This document shows positions 8,535-15,910 of a stretch of DNA of 64,000 nt, piece by piece. A model generated the notes under the pieces. The model searched no databases. It had not been told where the DNA came from and was given only the letters and a program-made list of their open reading frames with translations. The stretch covers positions 1 through 64,000 of the forward strand of contig NZ_BSSE01000030.1 in assembly GCF_030268965.1 (NCBI RefSeq), given 5' to 3'. The first letter of the stretch is position 1. Each line of letters begins with the position of its first letter. A program made the position numbers and the translations under genes. This DNA comes from Microtetraspora sp. NBRC 16547 (GTDB taxonomy: Bacteria > Actinomycetota > Actinomycetes > Streptosporangiales > Streptosporangiaceae).

Positions 8535-9533
8535 CTACGGCAGCAGCACCGCCGCTCCCTCGACGCGGTCGGCGGCCAGGTCGGCCAGGGCCTGGTCGGC
8601 GGCGTCGAACGGATAGGGCGTGGTCGCGACCCGGGGACGGTACGACGCGGCGAGGTCCAGGAAGACCCGCCCGTCCGCGCGGGTGTTGGCCGTGACGCTG
8701 CGCAGTGTCCGCTCCTGGAACAGGTGCCGTTCATAGTTCAGCACCGGGATGTCGGTCAGATGGATTCCGGCGACGGCGAGTGTCCCGCCGCGGTCCAGGG
8801 CCGCGAGGGCGGTCGGTACGAGGTCGCCCACCGGCGCGAAGAGGATGGCCGCGTCGAGCGGCTCGGGCGGCGCGTCCCAGGCTCCGACCGCGGACCGCGC
8901 GCCCAGCGTCATGGCCAGCTCCCGTGCCTGCTCCGATCGCGTCATCACGTGTACGGCGGCGCCCTGGGCGATGGCGATCTGCGCCGTCAGGTGGGCGGAG
9001 GCGCCGAAGCCGTAGATCCCGAGGCGGCCCCCGAGCGGCAGGTCCGAGCGGAGCAGGGCGCGATAACCGATGATCCCGGCGCAGAGCAGCGGCGCGAGAG
9101 TCTCGGCCGCCCCCTCCTCCGGCAGGAGATAGGCGAAGTCCGCCGGGACGGTGACGTACTCGGCGTAGCCGCCGTCCGCGTCCCAGCCGGTGTAGGTGGA
9201 TGCCGGGCACAGGTTCTCCGCCCCGCGAAGGCAGTAGCGGCACCGGCCGCAGGTGGAGCGCAGCCAGGCCACGCCCACCCGGGTGCCGGCCGGCGGCCCG
9301 TCCGTGCCGGGGCCGTGCCCCTCCACCCTGCCCACCACCTCGTGCCCGGGTACGGTTCTCGGCCGCCGCGGGGCGAGGTCGCCTTCGGCCAGGTGGAGGT
9401 CCGTACGGCAGACCGCGCAGGCCTCGACGCGCACGAGCAGTTCGCCGGGGCCGGGAACGGGAACGGGGAGCCGCGTCCGTTCGAGGGGATGCATGGCGAT
9501 CGGCCCCGGACGGGCGACCACCCAGGCGTCCAT
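8535..9533 (-). CDS. Zinc-dependent alcohol dehydrogenase (AdhA-like)
   Basis: A 332-residue medium-chain dehydrogenase predicted to oxidise or reduce an alcohol/aldehyde with NAD(P). The catalytic-zinc Cys lies in CAVCRTDLH near residue 39 and the His-Glu pair in [10 protein letters not shown]. The structural-zinc Cys cluster is [15 protein letters not shown]. The Rossmann segment [16 protein letters not shown] has the glycine pattern GxGxxxH typical of the AdhA subgroup. The start is the first ATG after the upstream GerW-like gene, only a few bases beyond its stop, so the two are almost certainly cotranscribed. In the island context it may dispose of reducing equivalents at low oxygen; the substrate is not visible. 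Confidence 0.9.
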   Translation of the reverse strand: MDAWVVARPGPIAMHPLERTRLPVPVPGPGELLVRVEACAVCRTDLHLAEGDLAPRRPRTVPGHEVVGRVEGHGPGTDGPPAGTRVGVAWLRSTCGRCRYCLRGAENLCPASTYTGWDADGGYAEYVTVPADFAYLLPEEGAAETLAPLLCAGIIGYRALLRSDLPLGGRLGIYGFGASAHLTAQIAIAQGAAVHVMTRSEQARELAMTLGARSAVGAWDAPPEPLDAAILFAPVGDLVPTALAALDRGGTLAVAGIHLTDIPVLNYERHLFQERTLRSVTANTRADGRVFLDLAASYRPRVATTPYPFDAADQALADLAADRVEGAAVLLP

Positions 9534-9538
9534 CCCGC

Positions 9539-9886
9539 TCAGCGCTTCCTGGCCCGGAGGCGCGCGATGGTGCGTACGGTCAGCAGCGCGACCACCATCA
9601 CGATCTGGCATCCGATGACCAGCTTGTTGACGTCGACCACCGGCTGCCAGCGCACGGTTCCGTCCTTGATGACGAACACGCCCGCGGGGGCCGCGCCGAG
9701 GCCGAACCCGGCGCCCACGCCCTCGCCGGGGTTGTCGCCCTCCTGCCTTCCGCTGCCGCCGCCCCCTCCGCCGGCGACGCGGGCGACCGGGATGACGGTG
9801 ATCCCCTCCTGGACGATCGGCTCGCCGAACACCCGCTTGACTGTCGGTTTGTCCTGAGCTTGCTCGATCATCTCGATTATGTCCAT
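9539..9886 (-). CDS. GerW/YtfJ-family protein with C-terminal membrane anchor
   Basis: A 115-residue protein. The first 90 residues follow the GerW (YtfJ) family: [21 protein letters not shown], a Gly-rich loop, [17 protein letters not shown] and the VD(V/L)NKL ending. A hydrophobic helix and a basic RARKR tail form a membrane anchor. In Bacillus the family is named for sporulation/germination, but it is widespread in actinomycetes with no settled function. The start at 9886 has AGGGG six bases upstream; 9889 is also possible. It is the first gene of a two-gene unit with the alcohol dehydrogenase and diverges from a universal stress gene. Confidence 0.85.
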   Translation of the reverse strand: MDIIEMIEQAQDKPTVKRVFGEPIVQEGITVIPVARVAGGGGGGSGRQEGDNPGEGVGAGFGLGAAPAGVFVIKDGTVRWQPVVDVNKLVIGCQIVMVVALLTVRTIARLRARKR

Positions 9887-9978
9887 CATGATCCCCTTTT
9901 GCGTCGAATGTCCTCTTACTCATTCCCGCGTACGCGGCACGAAATGTCGAAGGCGGCGCTCCTCATGCCGTGCTTCTG

Positions 9979-9998
9979 GCGCCGGACCCATGGATCCG
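9979..9998. promoter_or_regulatory. Candidate DosR-type box (divergent GerW/USP promoter)
   Basis: Contains CGGAC-CCAT-GGATC, a near-palindrome. It is the weakest match in the set because the second half-site departs from GGCCC. It is well placed, about 48 bp before the USP start at 10046 and 93 bp from the GerW start at 9886. Confidence 0.35.
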
Positions 9999-10045
9999 CA
10001 GGGTAGACAGGGATGTATGAGGCCCACGATGAGGGGGAGATAAAG

Positions 10046-10891
10046 ATGATCATTGTTGGAGTCGACGGATCGGCCGCGGGGCTGGAGGCGGCCGCCTGGG
10101 CGGCCCGGGAGGCGGCGCTGCGTGGATCCTCGCTGCGAGTGGCGCACGCCATGCCGAAATGGGCGTCCGAGAAGCCCGGGCACGGTCCGTACATGGACGT
10201 CGCGAAGTGGATGCGCGAAGGGGCCGAGTCCGTCGTCGGAGAGGCGTTGGACCGGATCGGCGAGCAGGAGGGTGACGTGGCCGTCGACTCGGCCCTGCTG
10301 CCCGGTGACGCCAGGATCGCGCTGATGAAGGCGGCGGAGGAGGCGGAGCTCCTGGTGGTCGGCAACCACGGGCTCGGCGGCTTCCGCGGCCTTCTGGTGG
10401 GGTCGGTGGCGCTCGGGGTGGCCGGCCGGGCGGCCTGCCCGGTCGTCGTGGTGCGCACGCTCCCGGCGAACGACCGCCGCAAGATCGTGGTCGGCGTCGA
10501 CGGGTCACCCGCGAACGCCGCAGCCGTCGAATTCGCGTTCGCCGAGGCATCGCTCCACGACGTGGAGCTGCACGCCGTGCACGTCTGGCGGGGGCTCGTC
10601 GCCGGTGGCGGCTTCGAGGCCGCCGCGTCGGTCCAGGAGGAGGACGGGCTGCGCGCCATGCTGACGGAGGCGCTGGCGGAGGCGGCACGGCGCCACCCGG
10701 ACGTGAAGGTCACCGAGCACGTCGTCAACGGGCACCCGGTGGAGGTCATAAAGGAGGCGTCGGAGGGGGCGGGACTCCTCGTGGTCGGGTCCCGGGGCCG
10801 GGGCAGGCTGGCCGGGCTGGTGCTCGGCTCGGTCGGCAATGCGCTCCTGGAGCACGCCGACTGCCCGGTGGCCGTGATCCCGCCGCGCTGA
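10046..10891 (+). CDS. Tandem-domain universal stress protein
   Basis: A 281-residue cytoplasmic protein with two USP domains, about 1-142 and 150-281. Each begins with a VGVDGS strand-loop and ends with the ATP-binding pattern GxxGxGG...G(S/L)V (VVGNHGLGGFRG and VVGSRGRGRLAG). The family binds ATP and is induced by hypoxia, starvation and redox stress; several M. tuberculosis members belong to the DosR regulon. The ATG at 10046 follows GAGGGGGAGATAAAG. The in-frame ATG at 10013 would add a leader overlapping the promoter. A second tandem USP gene lies at 13863. Confidence 0.92.
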   Translation: MIIVGVDGSAAGLEAAAWAAREAALRGSSLRVAHAMPKWASEKPGHGPYMDVAKWMREGAESVVGEALDRIGEQEGDVAVDSALLPGDARIALMKAAEEAELLVVGNHGLGGFRGLLVGSVALGVAGRAACPVVVVRTLPANDRRKIVVGVDGSPANAAAVEFAFAEASLHDVELHAVHVWRGLVAGGGFEAAASVQEEDGLRAMLTEALAEAARRHPDVKVTEHVVNGHPVEVIKEASEGAGLLVVGSRGRGRLAGLVLGSVGNALLEHADCPVAVIPPR

Positions 10892-10898
10892 GCACGGG

Positions 10899-10936
10899 CC
10901 AGGGCAGAGCCCTCAACACCACCGGCCCTGCCCTGG
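10899..10936. terminator. Terminator hairpin between USP and DUF1876 genes
   Basis: CCAGGGCAG pairs with CTGCCCTGG, with extra inner GCC/GGC pairing. It sits just after the USP stop, between convergent genes. Confidence 0.6.
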
Positions 10937-11002
10937 ACTTCCTGCCGCGGATCGTTCGGCCAGGCCTGCCGCGGATCGACTGATCGGCGGCGGGCCGGGG
11001 CC

Positions 11003-11278
11003 TCAGCGAGCCCGAGACGACGACGGCGCGGCGAACTGCGCAACGTCCTCGGCGCCGTCCTCGATCAGTTTGGCGGCCAGGTCGGACAGGGCGCGCCCCG
11101 CCGCGAGCTCGTCCCCGATCTGGGGAACCGCCCGATCATGAGGGTTGCGCCGAGCGTGCGCCACGCTCTCGTGCCTGGTGCTGGCGTCACCTGCGTGGAG
11201 TACGGCTCTGGCCGTCGTCACCTGGTCGGCATCGTCCTCATCGATGAAGATCTCGATGTTCCATTCCTTGGCTTCCAT
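11003..11278 (-). CDS. DUF1876 (Rv1738/Rv2632c-like) small protein
   Basis: A 91-residue protein. The N-terminus KEWNIEIFIDEDD, the ARRNPHDRAVPQIGDELAAGRALSDLA core and the acidic tail match DUF1876. M. tuberculosis Rv1738 of this family is among the genes most strongly induced by hypoxia through DosR, and its fold has been compared with ribosome hibernation factors. A role in slowing translation is therefore a family-based suggestion only. The ATG at 11278 follows GGGAGG with eight-base spacing. A strong DosR-type box lies 46 bp upstream. Confidence 0.88.
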   Translation of the reverse strand: MEAKEWNIEIFIDEDDADQVTTARAVLHAGDASTRHESVAHARRNPHDRAVPQIGDELAAGRALSDLAAKLIEDGAEDVAQFAAPSSSRAR

Positions 11279-11323
11279 CGCGAACACCTCCCAGTTCAGC
11301 CTTCCCTCCGTCCCAGGCGAGCG

Positions 11324-11343
11324 GAAGGGACTTTTGGCCTGGT
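11324..11343. promoter_or_regulatory. Candidate DosR-type box (DUF1876 gene)
   Basis: Plus-strand GGGAC-TTTT-GGCCT; on the coding strand AGGCC-AAAA-GTCCC. It lies 46 bp before the DUF1876 start, in an AT-richer spot. Confidence 0.6.
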
Positions 11344-11379
11344 ATGTCGCGATTTAACAGCTTTTGCTGGGAATTTGCG

Positions 11380-12048
11380 TCAAAAGCCGAGGATCCGGCG
11401 CCCGCTGATGTGGTGCGGGACGATGCTGATGTACGCCTCGCGCGCGCCCCCGGCCCAGGGCTCGACCCCGGTGCCGGCCGCCTCCTTCACCTCGTCCGCC
11501 GAAACGTGGTGCGCGGGTCCCTGCACGAGCACGCTCCACCCTTCTCGGTTCACGTCGTCGATGCGGTCGACCTCGAAACCGATCGTGAGCTCGACGCCCT
11601 CCATGCCGGTGCGCATCGCCTCCTCCATCGGGCCGCCCTGCTGCGTACGGAAGACGATCGCCCCGTTGTGGACCTTGAAGTTCACCGGGAAGACCGTCGG
11701 CCCGCCCGGCCCGCTGAAGGCGACCCTGCCGACGCCGCCGGGAGCGATGAGACGCATGCACTCCTCGGGATCGAGTGTGTGCAGCACCGGGTGCGACGCG
11801 GCGAGTCCCTGGCCCGGCGGCCGATCCATCCCGCCGCCGAGAAGGTCGTCGGGGGTGGTCTCCAACGCCGCTGCCAGCCGCAGCAGCGCCTCCTCGGTGA
11901 TCGAGGCGGCCGTCTCCTCGATGTATTCCACGAAACCGGGGGCCATTCCCGCGCGCTTCGCCAGGTCGTCGCGGCTGAGCCCCAGCTGCTTGCGGTGATA
12001 GGCGATGCGGCGGCCCAGGTCGCCGGGCGAGACCGTTCGGCGAGACAT
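11380..12048 (-). CDS. XRE-type HTH fused to pyridoxamine-5'-phosphate-oxidase-like flavin domain
   Basis: A 222-residue two-domain protein. Residues about 8-65 are a Cro/C1-type helix-turn-helix (GRRIAYHRKQLGLSRDDLAKRAG...). Residues about 88-205 are a split-barrel flavin-nucleotide-binding domain (CMRLIAPGGVGRVAF, PVNFKVHNGAIVFRT, GWSVLVQGPAHHV). Split-barrel oxidoreductases occur in the mycobacterial DosR regulon, but there they lack the DNA-binding domain. The fusion suggests a redox- or flavin-sensing regulator. It diverges from the CBS-BON gene at 12277 and could share the box at 12167-12186, 119 bp away. Confidence 0.88.
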   Translation of the reverse strand: MSRRTVSPGDLGRRIAYHRKQLGLSRDDLAKRAGMAPGFVEYIEETAASITEEALLRLAAALETTPDDLLGGGMDRPPGQGLAASHPVLHTLDPEECMRLIAPGGVGRVAFSGPGGPTVFPVNFKVHNGAIVFRTQQGGPMEEAMRTGMEGVELTIGFEVDRIDDVNREGWSVLVQGPAHHVSADEVKEAAGTGVEPWAGGAREAYISIVPHHISGRRILGF

Positions 12049-12166
12049 CGGCTCCCCTTCTTTCGATCGGATGTCAGGACACCTTCATGTGCGACGGTAC
12101 GCCGTTCCCGCCGGTGTCGTCGCGATACCCCTCCCAAGACCGCTTATACCGCCGTAACCGGGGCAC

Positions 12167-12186
12167 TCTGGGACCTAAGCCCCTTT
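12167..12186. promoter_or_regulatory. Candidate DosR-type box (CBS-BON / HTH-PPOX divergent promoter)
   Basis: Contains TGGGAC-CTAA-GCCCC, a close match to the DosR core including the central WWA. It lies 91 bp before the CBS-BON start and 119 bp before the divergent HTH-flavin gene, so it may serve both. Confidence 0.6.
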
Positions 12187-12276
12187 GGCGGAGGACGTAC
12201 GCCGCTGCCCAGCGGCTCAGCCACGGGCGGACGCTGGTCGGGGAGCGAAGTAGGCGCGGCAGCGAGGGAGGAAACC

Positions 12277-12939
12277 ATGTCCGTCACCGTCAAGGACGTC
12301 ATGGGACGTGTGGCGATCGCGGTCCAGGAGGACGCGGGATTCGCCGACATCGCCGCCGCCATGGAGAGGTTCAGGGTGGGCGCGGTGGCGGTCGTCGACG
12401 CCGAACGCCGGCCTGTCGGCGTGGTGTCGGAGGACGACCTGCTGATCCGGGAGACCGGTGCTTCCGGAGGACCCAGCGTGATCCTGGACGCCGGTCGGCG
12501 GCGCCGCGAGCAGCGCAAGGCGGTCGGCGTCACCGCCGCCGAGATCATGAGCACGCCACCGGTGACGGTGACCCCCGGGACGCCCGTACGGGTCGCCGCC
12601 CGCCTGATGCACGAGAAGCGGATCAAGCAGCTGCCGGTGATCGACCCGGTCAGCGGGCGCATCGCCGGGACCGTGCACCAGTCCGACCTGCTGCGGATCT
12701 TCAACCGCCCGGTCGAGGACGTACGGGCGGACATCACGGACGTGATCATCCGGCAGGCCGATCCGGAATGCCTGGAGATCGTCATCGAGTCCGGCATGGT
12801 GACCATCAGGGGAAGGGTGCGGCGGCGCTCCCAGGTCTGCCATCTCGTGGAGGCCGTACGCGCGGTCGAGGGCGTGATCGACGTGACGACCGAGATCACC
12901 TTCGCCAAGAACGACCTGGTCGTCCCGCCGCTTCTCTAG
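12277..12939 (+). CDS. CBS-CBS-BON domain protein (second copy)
   Basis: A 220-residue paralogue of the protein at 7670. CBS motifs lie at about 3-60 (VKDVMGRVAIAVQ) and 88-145 (AAEIMSTPPVTVTPG), and a BON domain at about 150-215 (LEIVIESGMVTIRGRV). The linker RRRREQRKAVGV between the CBS motifs is shorter than in the first copy. The ATG at 12277 follows GGGAGGAAACC. It is convergent with the dosR-like gene and separated from it by a terminator hairpin. Confidence 0.9.
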   Translation: MSVTVKDVMGRVAIAVQEDAGFADIAAAMERFRVGAVAVVDAERRPVGVVSEDDLLIRETGASGGPSVILDAGRRRREQRKAVGVTAAEIMSTPPVTVTPGTPVRVAARLMHEKRIKQLPVIDPVSGRIAGTVHQSDLLRIFNRPVEDVRADITDVIIRQADPECLEIVIESGMVTIRGRVRRRSQVCHLVEAVRAVEGVIDVTTEITFAKNDLVVPPLL

Positions 12940-13014
12940 GTTTGCCGACCACGGATGTCGGCGACCGCGGTAGGCCAAGAAGATCCACGGAACACTCCCC
13001 GGCCCCGCTCGGCC

Positions 13015-13044
13015 GTGCTCCGGCCTCCTCCCTGGCCGGAGCAC
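13015..13044. terminator. Bidirectional terminator between CBS-BON and dosR-like genes
   Basis: GTGCTCCGGCC pairs with GGCCGGAGCAC around an 8-nt loop between convergent genes. Confidence 0.65.
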
Positions 13045-13056
13045 CCGCCTGGCGGG

Positions 13057-13698
13057 TCACTCGCCGCGACCGACCTTGAGCCGCGCGGCGAGGGCCGCCG
13101 CCTGCGTGCGCCGCTGCATGTTGAGCTTGCTCAGCAGGTTGGAGACGTAGTTCTTGACGGTCTTCTCGGCGAGGTAGAGCCGCTCGCCGATCTGCCGGTT
13201 GGTCAGCCCCTCGCCGATCAGCTCCAGGATGTGCCGCTCCTGCTCCGAGAGCGCGGCGAGCGGGTCCCTCTTGCCGGCCTGCTCGCGCAGCCGCTGCAGC
13301 ATGGTCGCCGTCGTCTGCGGATCGAGCAGCGACTGGCCCGAGGCCACCGTCCGGACGGCGCCCACGAGATCGGAGCCGTGGATCTGCTTGAGCACGTACC
13401 CGGCGGCCCCGGCCATCACGGCGTCGAACAGCGCCTCGTCGTCGGCGAAGGACGTCAGCATGAGACAGGCCAGCTCGGGCATCCGCGAGCGTACCTCCCG
13501 GCAGACGTCGACGCCGTTGCCGTCGGGCAGCCGCACGTCGAGGACCGCCACATCCGGCTTGAGCGCCGGGATGCGCGCGATCGCGGACTCGGCCGTCCCG
13601 GCCTCGCCGATGACCTCGATGTCGTCCTCGGCCTCCAGCAGGGCCGCCACACCGCGTCGCACGACCTCGTGGTCGTCCAGGAGGAATACACGAATCAT
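13057..13698 (-). CDS. DosR/DevR-type NarL-family response regulator
   Basis: A 213-residue response regulator, close to the 217 residues of M. tuberculosis DosR. The receiver domain has acidic D8-D9, phospho-acceptor D54 in VAVLDVRLPDGNG, T82, Y101 and K104. The LuxR-type HTH (about 148-205) contains EGLTNRQI and AEKTVKNYVS, placing K179, K182 and N183 at the positions of the base-contacting residues of DosR. I therefore expect it to recognise the same GGGAC half-sites, which recur through the surrounding 10 kb. ATG at 13698 has no good ribosome site; a GTG at 13707 is an alternative. No sensor kinase is encoded nearby, so the partner (a DosS/DosT-like haem or redox kinase) must be elsewhere. 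Streptomyces OsdR is a comparable orthologue. Confidence 0.92.
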   Translation of the reverse strand: MIRVFLLDDHEVVRRGVAALLEAEDDIEVIGEAGTAESAIARIPALKPDVAVLDVRLPDGNGVDVCREVRSRMPELACLMLTSFADDEALFDAVMAGAAGYVLKQIHGSDLVGAVRTVASGQSLLDPQTTATMLQRLREQAGKRDPLAALSEQERHILELIGEGLTNRQIGERLYLAEKTVKNYVSNLLSKLNMQRRTQAAALAARLKVGRGE

Positions 13699-13782
13699 GT
13701 CATGCACGCTAGCGTCCGTTTCGTCTGGATGGGTAGAGAGCGGGCACCGGCCGGGCCCAGTCCGGGGCGGAGGTCCCGAAGC

Positions 13783-13802
13783 CGTGGGACGTTGGGCCAC
13801 TG
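13783..13802. promoter_or_regulatory. Candidate DosR-type box (second USP; dosR-like gene divergent)
   Basis: Contains GGGAC-GTTG-GGCCA. It lies 61 bp before the USP start at 13863 and 85 bp from the divergent dosR-like start, so it could also mediate autoregulation. An outer AGGTCCCG a few bases upstream pairs with the GGGAC half-site. Confidence 0.5.
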
Positions 13803-13862
13803 CGCGGCCGTTCCGCCTGATGATGGAATGGAGATCACAGGCCCCCGAGAAGGAGACGTGCC

Positions 13863-14729
13863 ATGACCGGACCCATCGTCGTCGGAGTCGACGGTTCCCC
13901 GCAATCGACCGCGGCGGTGGACTGGGCGGCGGACGACGCCGCGCGCAGGGGCGTCCCGCTGAAGATCGTGCACGTCCGCGAGCCATGGGCGAACAAGTAC
14001 CCCTTCCACCGGGTCGAGGGATTCGACCAGTCGCTGTCCGACTACTGCGAAGGCGTGATCAGCGGGGCCGCCAAGCGCGCCAGGGAGCGCGTCCCCGGGC
14101 TCGCGGTCACCGCGGAGCTGGCCACGGGCATGGTCGTGGAGAAGCTGAAGGCCGAGTCCAGGCAGGCCGCCGCCCTGGTCGTCGGCAGCAGGGGCATGGG
14201 CGGCTTCGCCGGTCTGGTGCTCGGATCGGTCGGGCTGGGGGTCGCCGGCCACGCCACCTGCCCGGTCGTGGTCGTACGCGGACCGGGTAAGGCCGGGCAG
14301 CGGGAGATCGTCGTCGGCTTCGACGGCTCGGAGCACTCCGAGGCCGCCATGCGGTACGCCTTCGAGGAGGCGGAGCTGCGCGGCGTCGGGGTGCGTGTCG
14401 TCTACGCGTGGCAGATACCGGCGTTCACGCCGTTCGCGATCGGCTACACCCGGGCGCTCGACGAGGTCCTCGAGCAGAGCACGGACATCGCGCGCCGGCA
14501 GCTCGCGCCGTGGCGGGAGAAGTACCCGGACGTCCCGGTGACCCAGTCGGCTGTCTGCGGGCATCCGATCGCCGTCCTGTCGGATTTCTCCCGCGGGGCC
14601 GACCTACTCGTGGTCGGTTCGCGCGGGCTCGGCGGGTTCGGCTCGGCCGTGCTGGGATCGGTCGGCCACGGGGTCCTGCACCGGGCTCACTGCGCCGTCG
14701 CCGTCGTGCGCCCGGGAGAGCCATCGTAA
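13863..14729 (+). CDS. Tandem-domain universal stress protein (second copy)
   Basis: A 288-residue protein with two USP domains (about 1-140 and 148-288). Both carry VG(V/F)DGS near their start and nucleotide-binding ends VVGSRGMGGFAGLVLGSVG and VVGSRGLGGFGSAVLGSVG. The ATG follows GAAGGAGACGTGCC. It is divergent from the dosR-like gene and is followed 78 bp later by a CBS gene on the same strand, probably in one transcript. Confidence 0.93.
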   Translation: MTGPIVVGVDGSPQSTAAVDWAADDAARRGVPLKIVHVREPWANKYPFHRVEGFDQSLSDYCEGVISGAAKRARERVPGLAVTAELATGMVVEKLKAESRQAAALVVGSRGMGGFAGLVLGSVGLGVAGHATCPVVVVRGPGKAGQREIVVGFDGSEHSEAAMRYAFEEAELRGVGVRVVYAWQIPAFTPFAIGYTRALDEVLEQSTDIARRQLAPWREKYPDVPVTQSAVCGHPIAVLSDFSRGADLLVVGSRGLGGFGSAVLGSVGHGVLHRAHCAVAVVRPGEPS

Positions 14730-14807
14730 GCCGGCGCTCGTGAGCCGGGAGAGTTCGTAAGTTCGGGAGAGTTCGGGAGGGGTCATGAGCCGGGGAGAGG
14801 AGAAGGG

Positions 14808-15284
14808 ATGAGCGTGGAGAACCTGACCGCGGAGCAGATCATGACCCGCGTACTGGTCACGGTCACCGTCGATGAGTCCCCGCTGATGGCGTGGGAGCTG
14901 ATGCGCCGCGGCGGCGTCCACCACCTGCCGGTCGTGGACGACGACTGCCACGTGCTCGGCATCCTGACCAGGGAGGACGTCGCCGCCACCTGGTGCGGCG
15001 GCGGCCCGGACGAGCACTCGCGCCGCCAGGTGGGCAGCCTGCTGGACCGGCGCAGGCTCCCCAAGGTCGGCCCGGGGCACCCGCTGTCGCGGATCACGGG
15101 CGTCATGCTCGACGTCGGCTGCGACGCCGTTCCCGTCGTCTCGGCGGCGGGGAGGCTACTGGGCCTGGTCACCGTCAGCGATGTCCTGAGAGCCGTCGCC
15201 GGCCGTGCCGTACAGGGGGAGAAGGGCCGGGGCGAGGTGCGGACCGGGCTGTTCCACCTCAATCCCGTGCTCCCGCCAGACTGA
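14808..15284 (+). CDS. CBS-domain pair protein
   Basis: A 158-residue protein made of two CBS motifs, about 8-62 (AEQIMTRVLVTVTVDESPL) and 78-135. There is no BON domain and only a short tail. The ATG follows GGGGAGAGGAGAAGGG. M. tuberculosis Hrp1 (Rv2626c), a secreted DosR-regulon CBS protein, has the same domain layout; no signal peptide is seen here. It is likely cotranscribed with the upstream USP gene. Confidence 0.88.
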   Translation: MSVENLTAEQIMTRVLVTVTVDESPLMAWELMRRGGVHHLPVVDDDCHVLGILTREDVAATWCGGGPDEHSRRQVGSLLDRRRLPKVGPGHPLSRITGVMLDVGCDAVPVVSAAGRLLGLVTVSDVLRAVAGRAVQGEKGRGEVRTGLFHLNPVLPPD

Positions 15285-15325
15285 TCGCCCACCTGTGCCG
15301 TGCCGGAGGACCATCGGCGGATCAT

Positions 15326-15345
15326 GGACCGACCTTCGGCCCTGA
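15326..15345. promoter_or_regulatory. Candidate DosR-type box (flavodoxin-ligase unit)
   Basis: Contains CCGAC-CTTC-GGCCC. It lies 46 bp before the flavodoxin start at 15392, and the right half-site is perfect. Confidence 0.45.
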
Positions 15346-15391
15346 ACGCGCCGCACGGCCCGGCGGACACTGGTCGCCGGAGGTGATCTTC

Positions 15392-15877
15392 ATGGCACGG
15401 GTACTGGTCGCGTACGGATCCACGAGGGGGTCCACGGCCGAGATCGCCGAGTGGATCGGCCGGGCGCTGCGCGAGGAGGGCCATCAGGTCGACGTCGTCG
15501 CGGCGGGCGATGCCGCGGATGTACGTGCGTACGATGTGGTGATCCTCGGCGGCGCGGTCTACGCGAGGCGATGGCACAAGGACGCCCGGAGGTTCGCCCG
15601 CCGTCACGCGGCCACCCTGCGCGCCCTGTCGGTGTGGCTGTTCAGCAGCGGCCCGCTGGACCACTCGGCCGTGGAGCGGGAGATCCCTCCCACGCCGAAC
15701 GTCACCCGGTGGTGCGCCCGGCTGGAGGTCCTCGGCCACGTCACGTTCGGAGGGCGGCTGGCCTCCGACGCCAAGGGCTTCCCCGCGTCCACGATGGCCA
15801 GGAGCATGGCGGGCGACTTCCGGAACCCCGCCCACGTCACGGCGTGGGCGAAGGCGGTGGCCCGCGAGCTGGGGTGA
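15392..15877 (+). CDS. Flavodoxin-domain protein
   Basis: A 161-residue protein with an FMN-binding flavodoxin fold. The phosphate-binding loop is YGSTRGSTAEIAEWI at residues about 8-22, and the later loops are VILGGAVYARRWHKD and FSSGPLD. The pattern is that of the flavodoxin/protoporphyrinogen-oxidase-like subgroup, and it probably carries electrons in the cytoplasm. The ATG at 15392 follows GGAGGTGATCTTC. The DNA ligase gene begins 34 bp after its stop on the same strand. Confidence 0.88.
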   Translation: MARVLVAYGSTRGSTAEIAEWIGRALREEGHQVDVVAAGDAADVRAYDVVILGGAVYARRWHKDARRFARRHAATLRALSVWLFSSGPLDHSAVEREIPPTPNVTRWCARLEVLGHVTFGGRLASDAKGFPASTMARSMAGDFRNPAHVTAWAKAVARELG

Positions 15878-15910
15878 CGAACCGGCCGCCCGCCGGGTAG
15901 GAGCCCCGTC

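Noticed and set aside
9979-9998. Treating the CCATGG-centred site as a strong DosR box
   Set aside because: The second half-site differs from GGCCC; kept only as a weak candidate.
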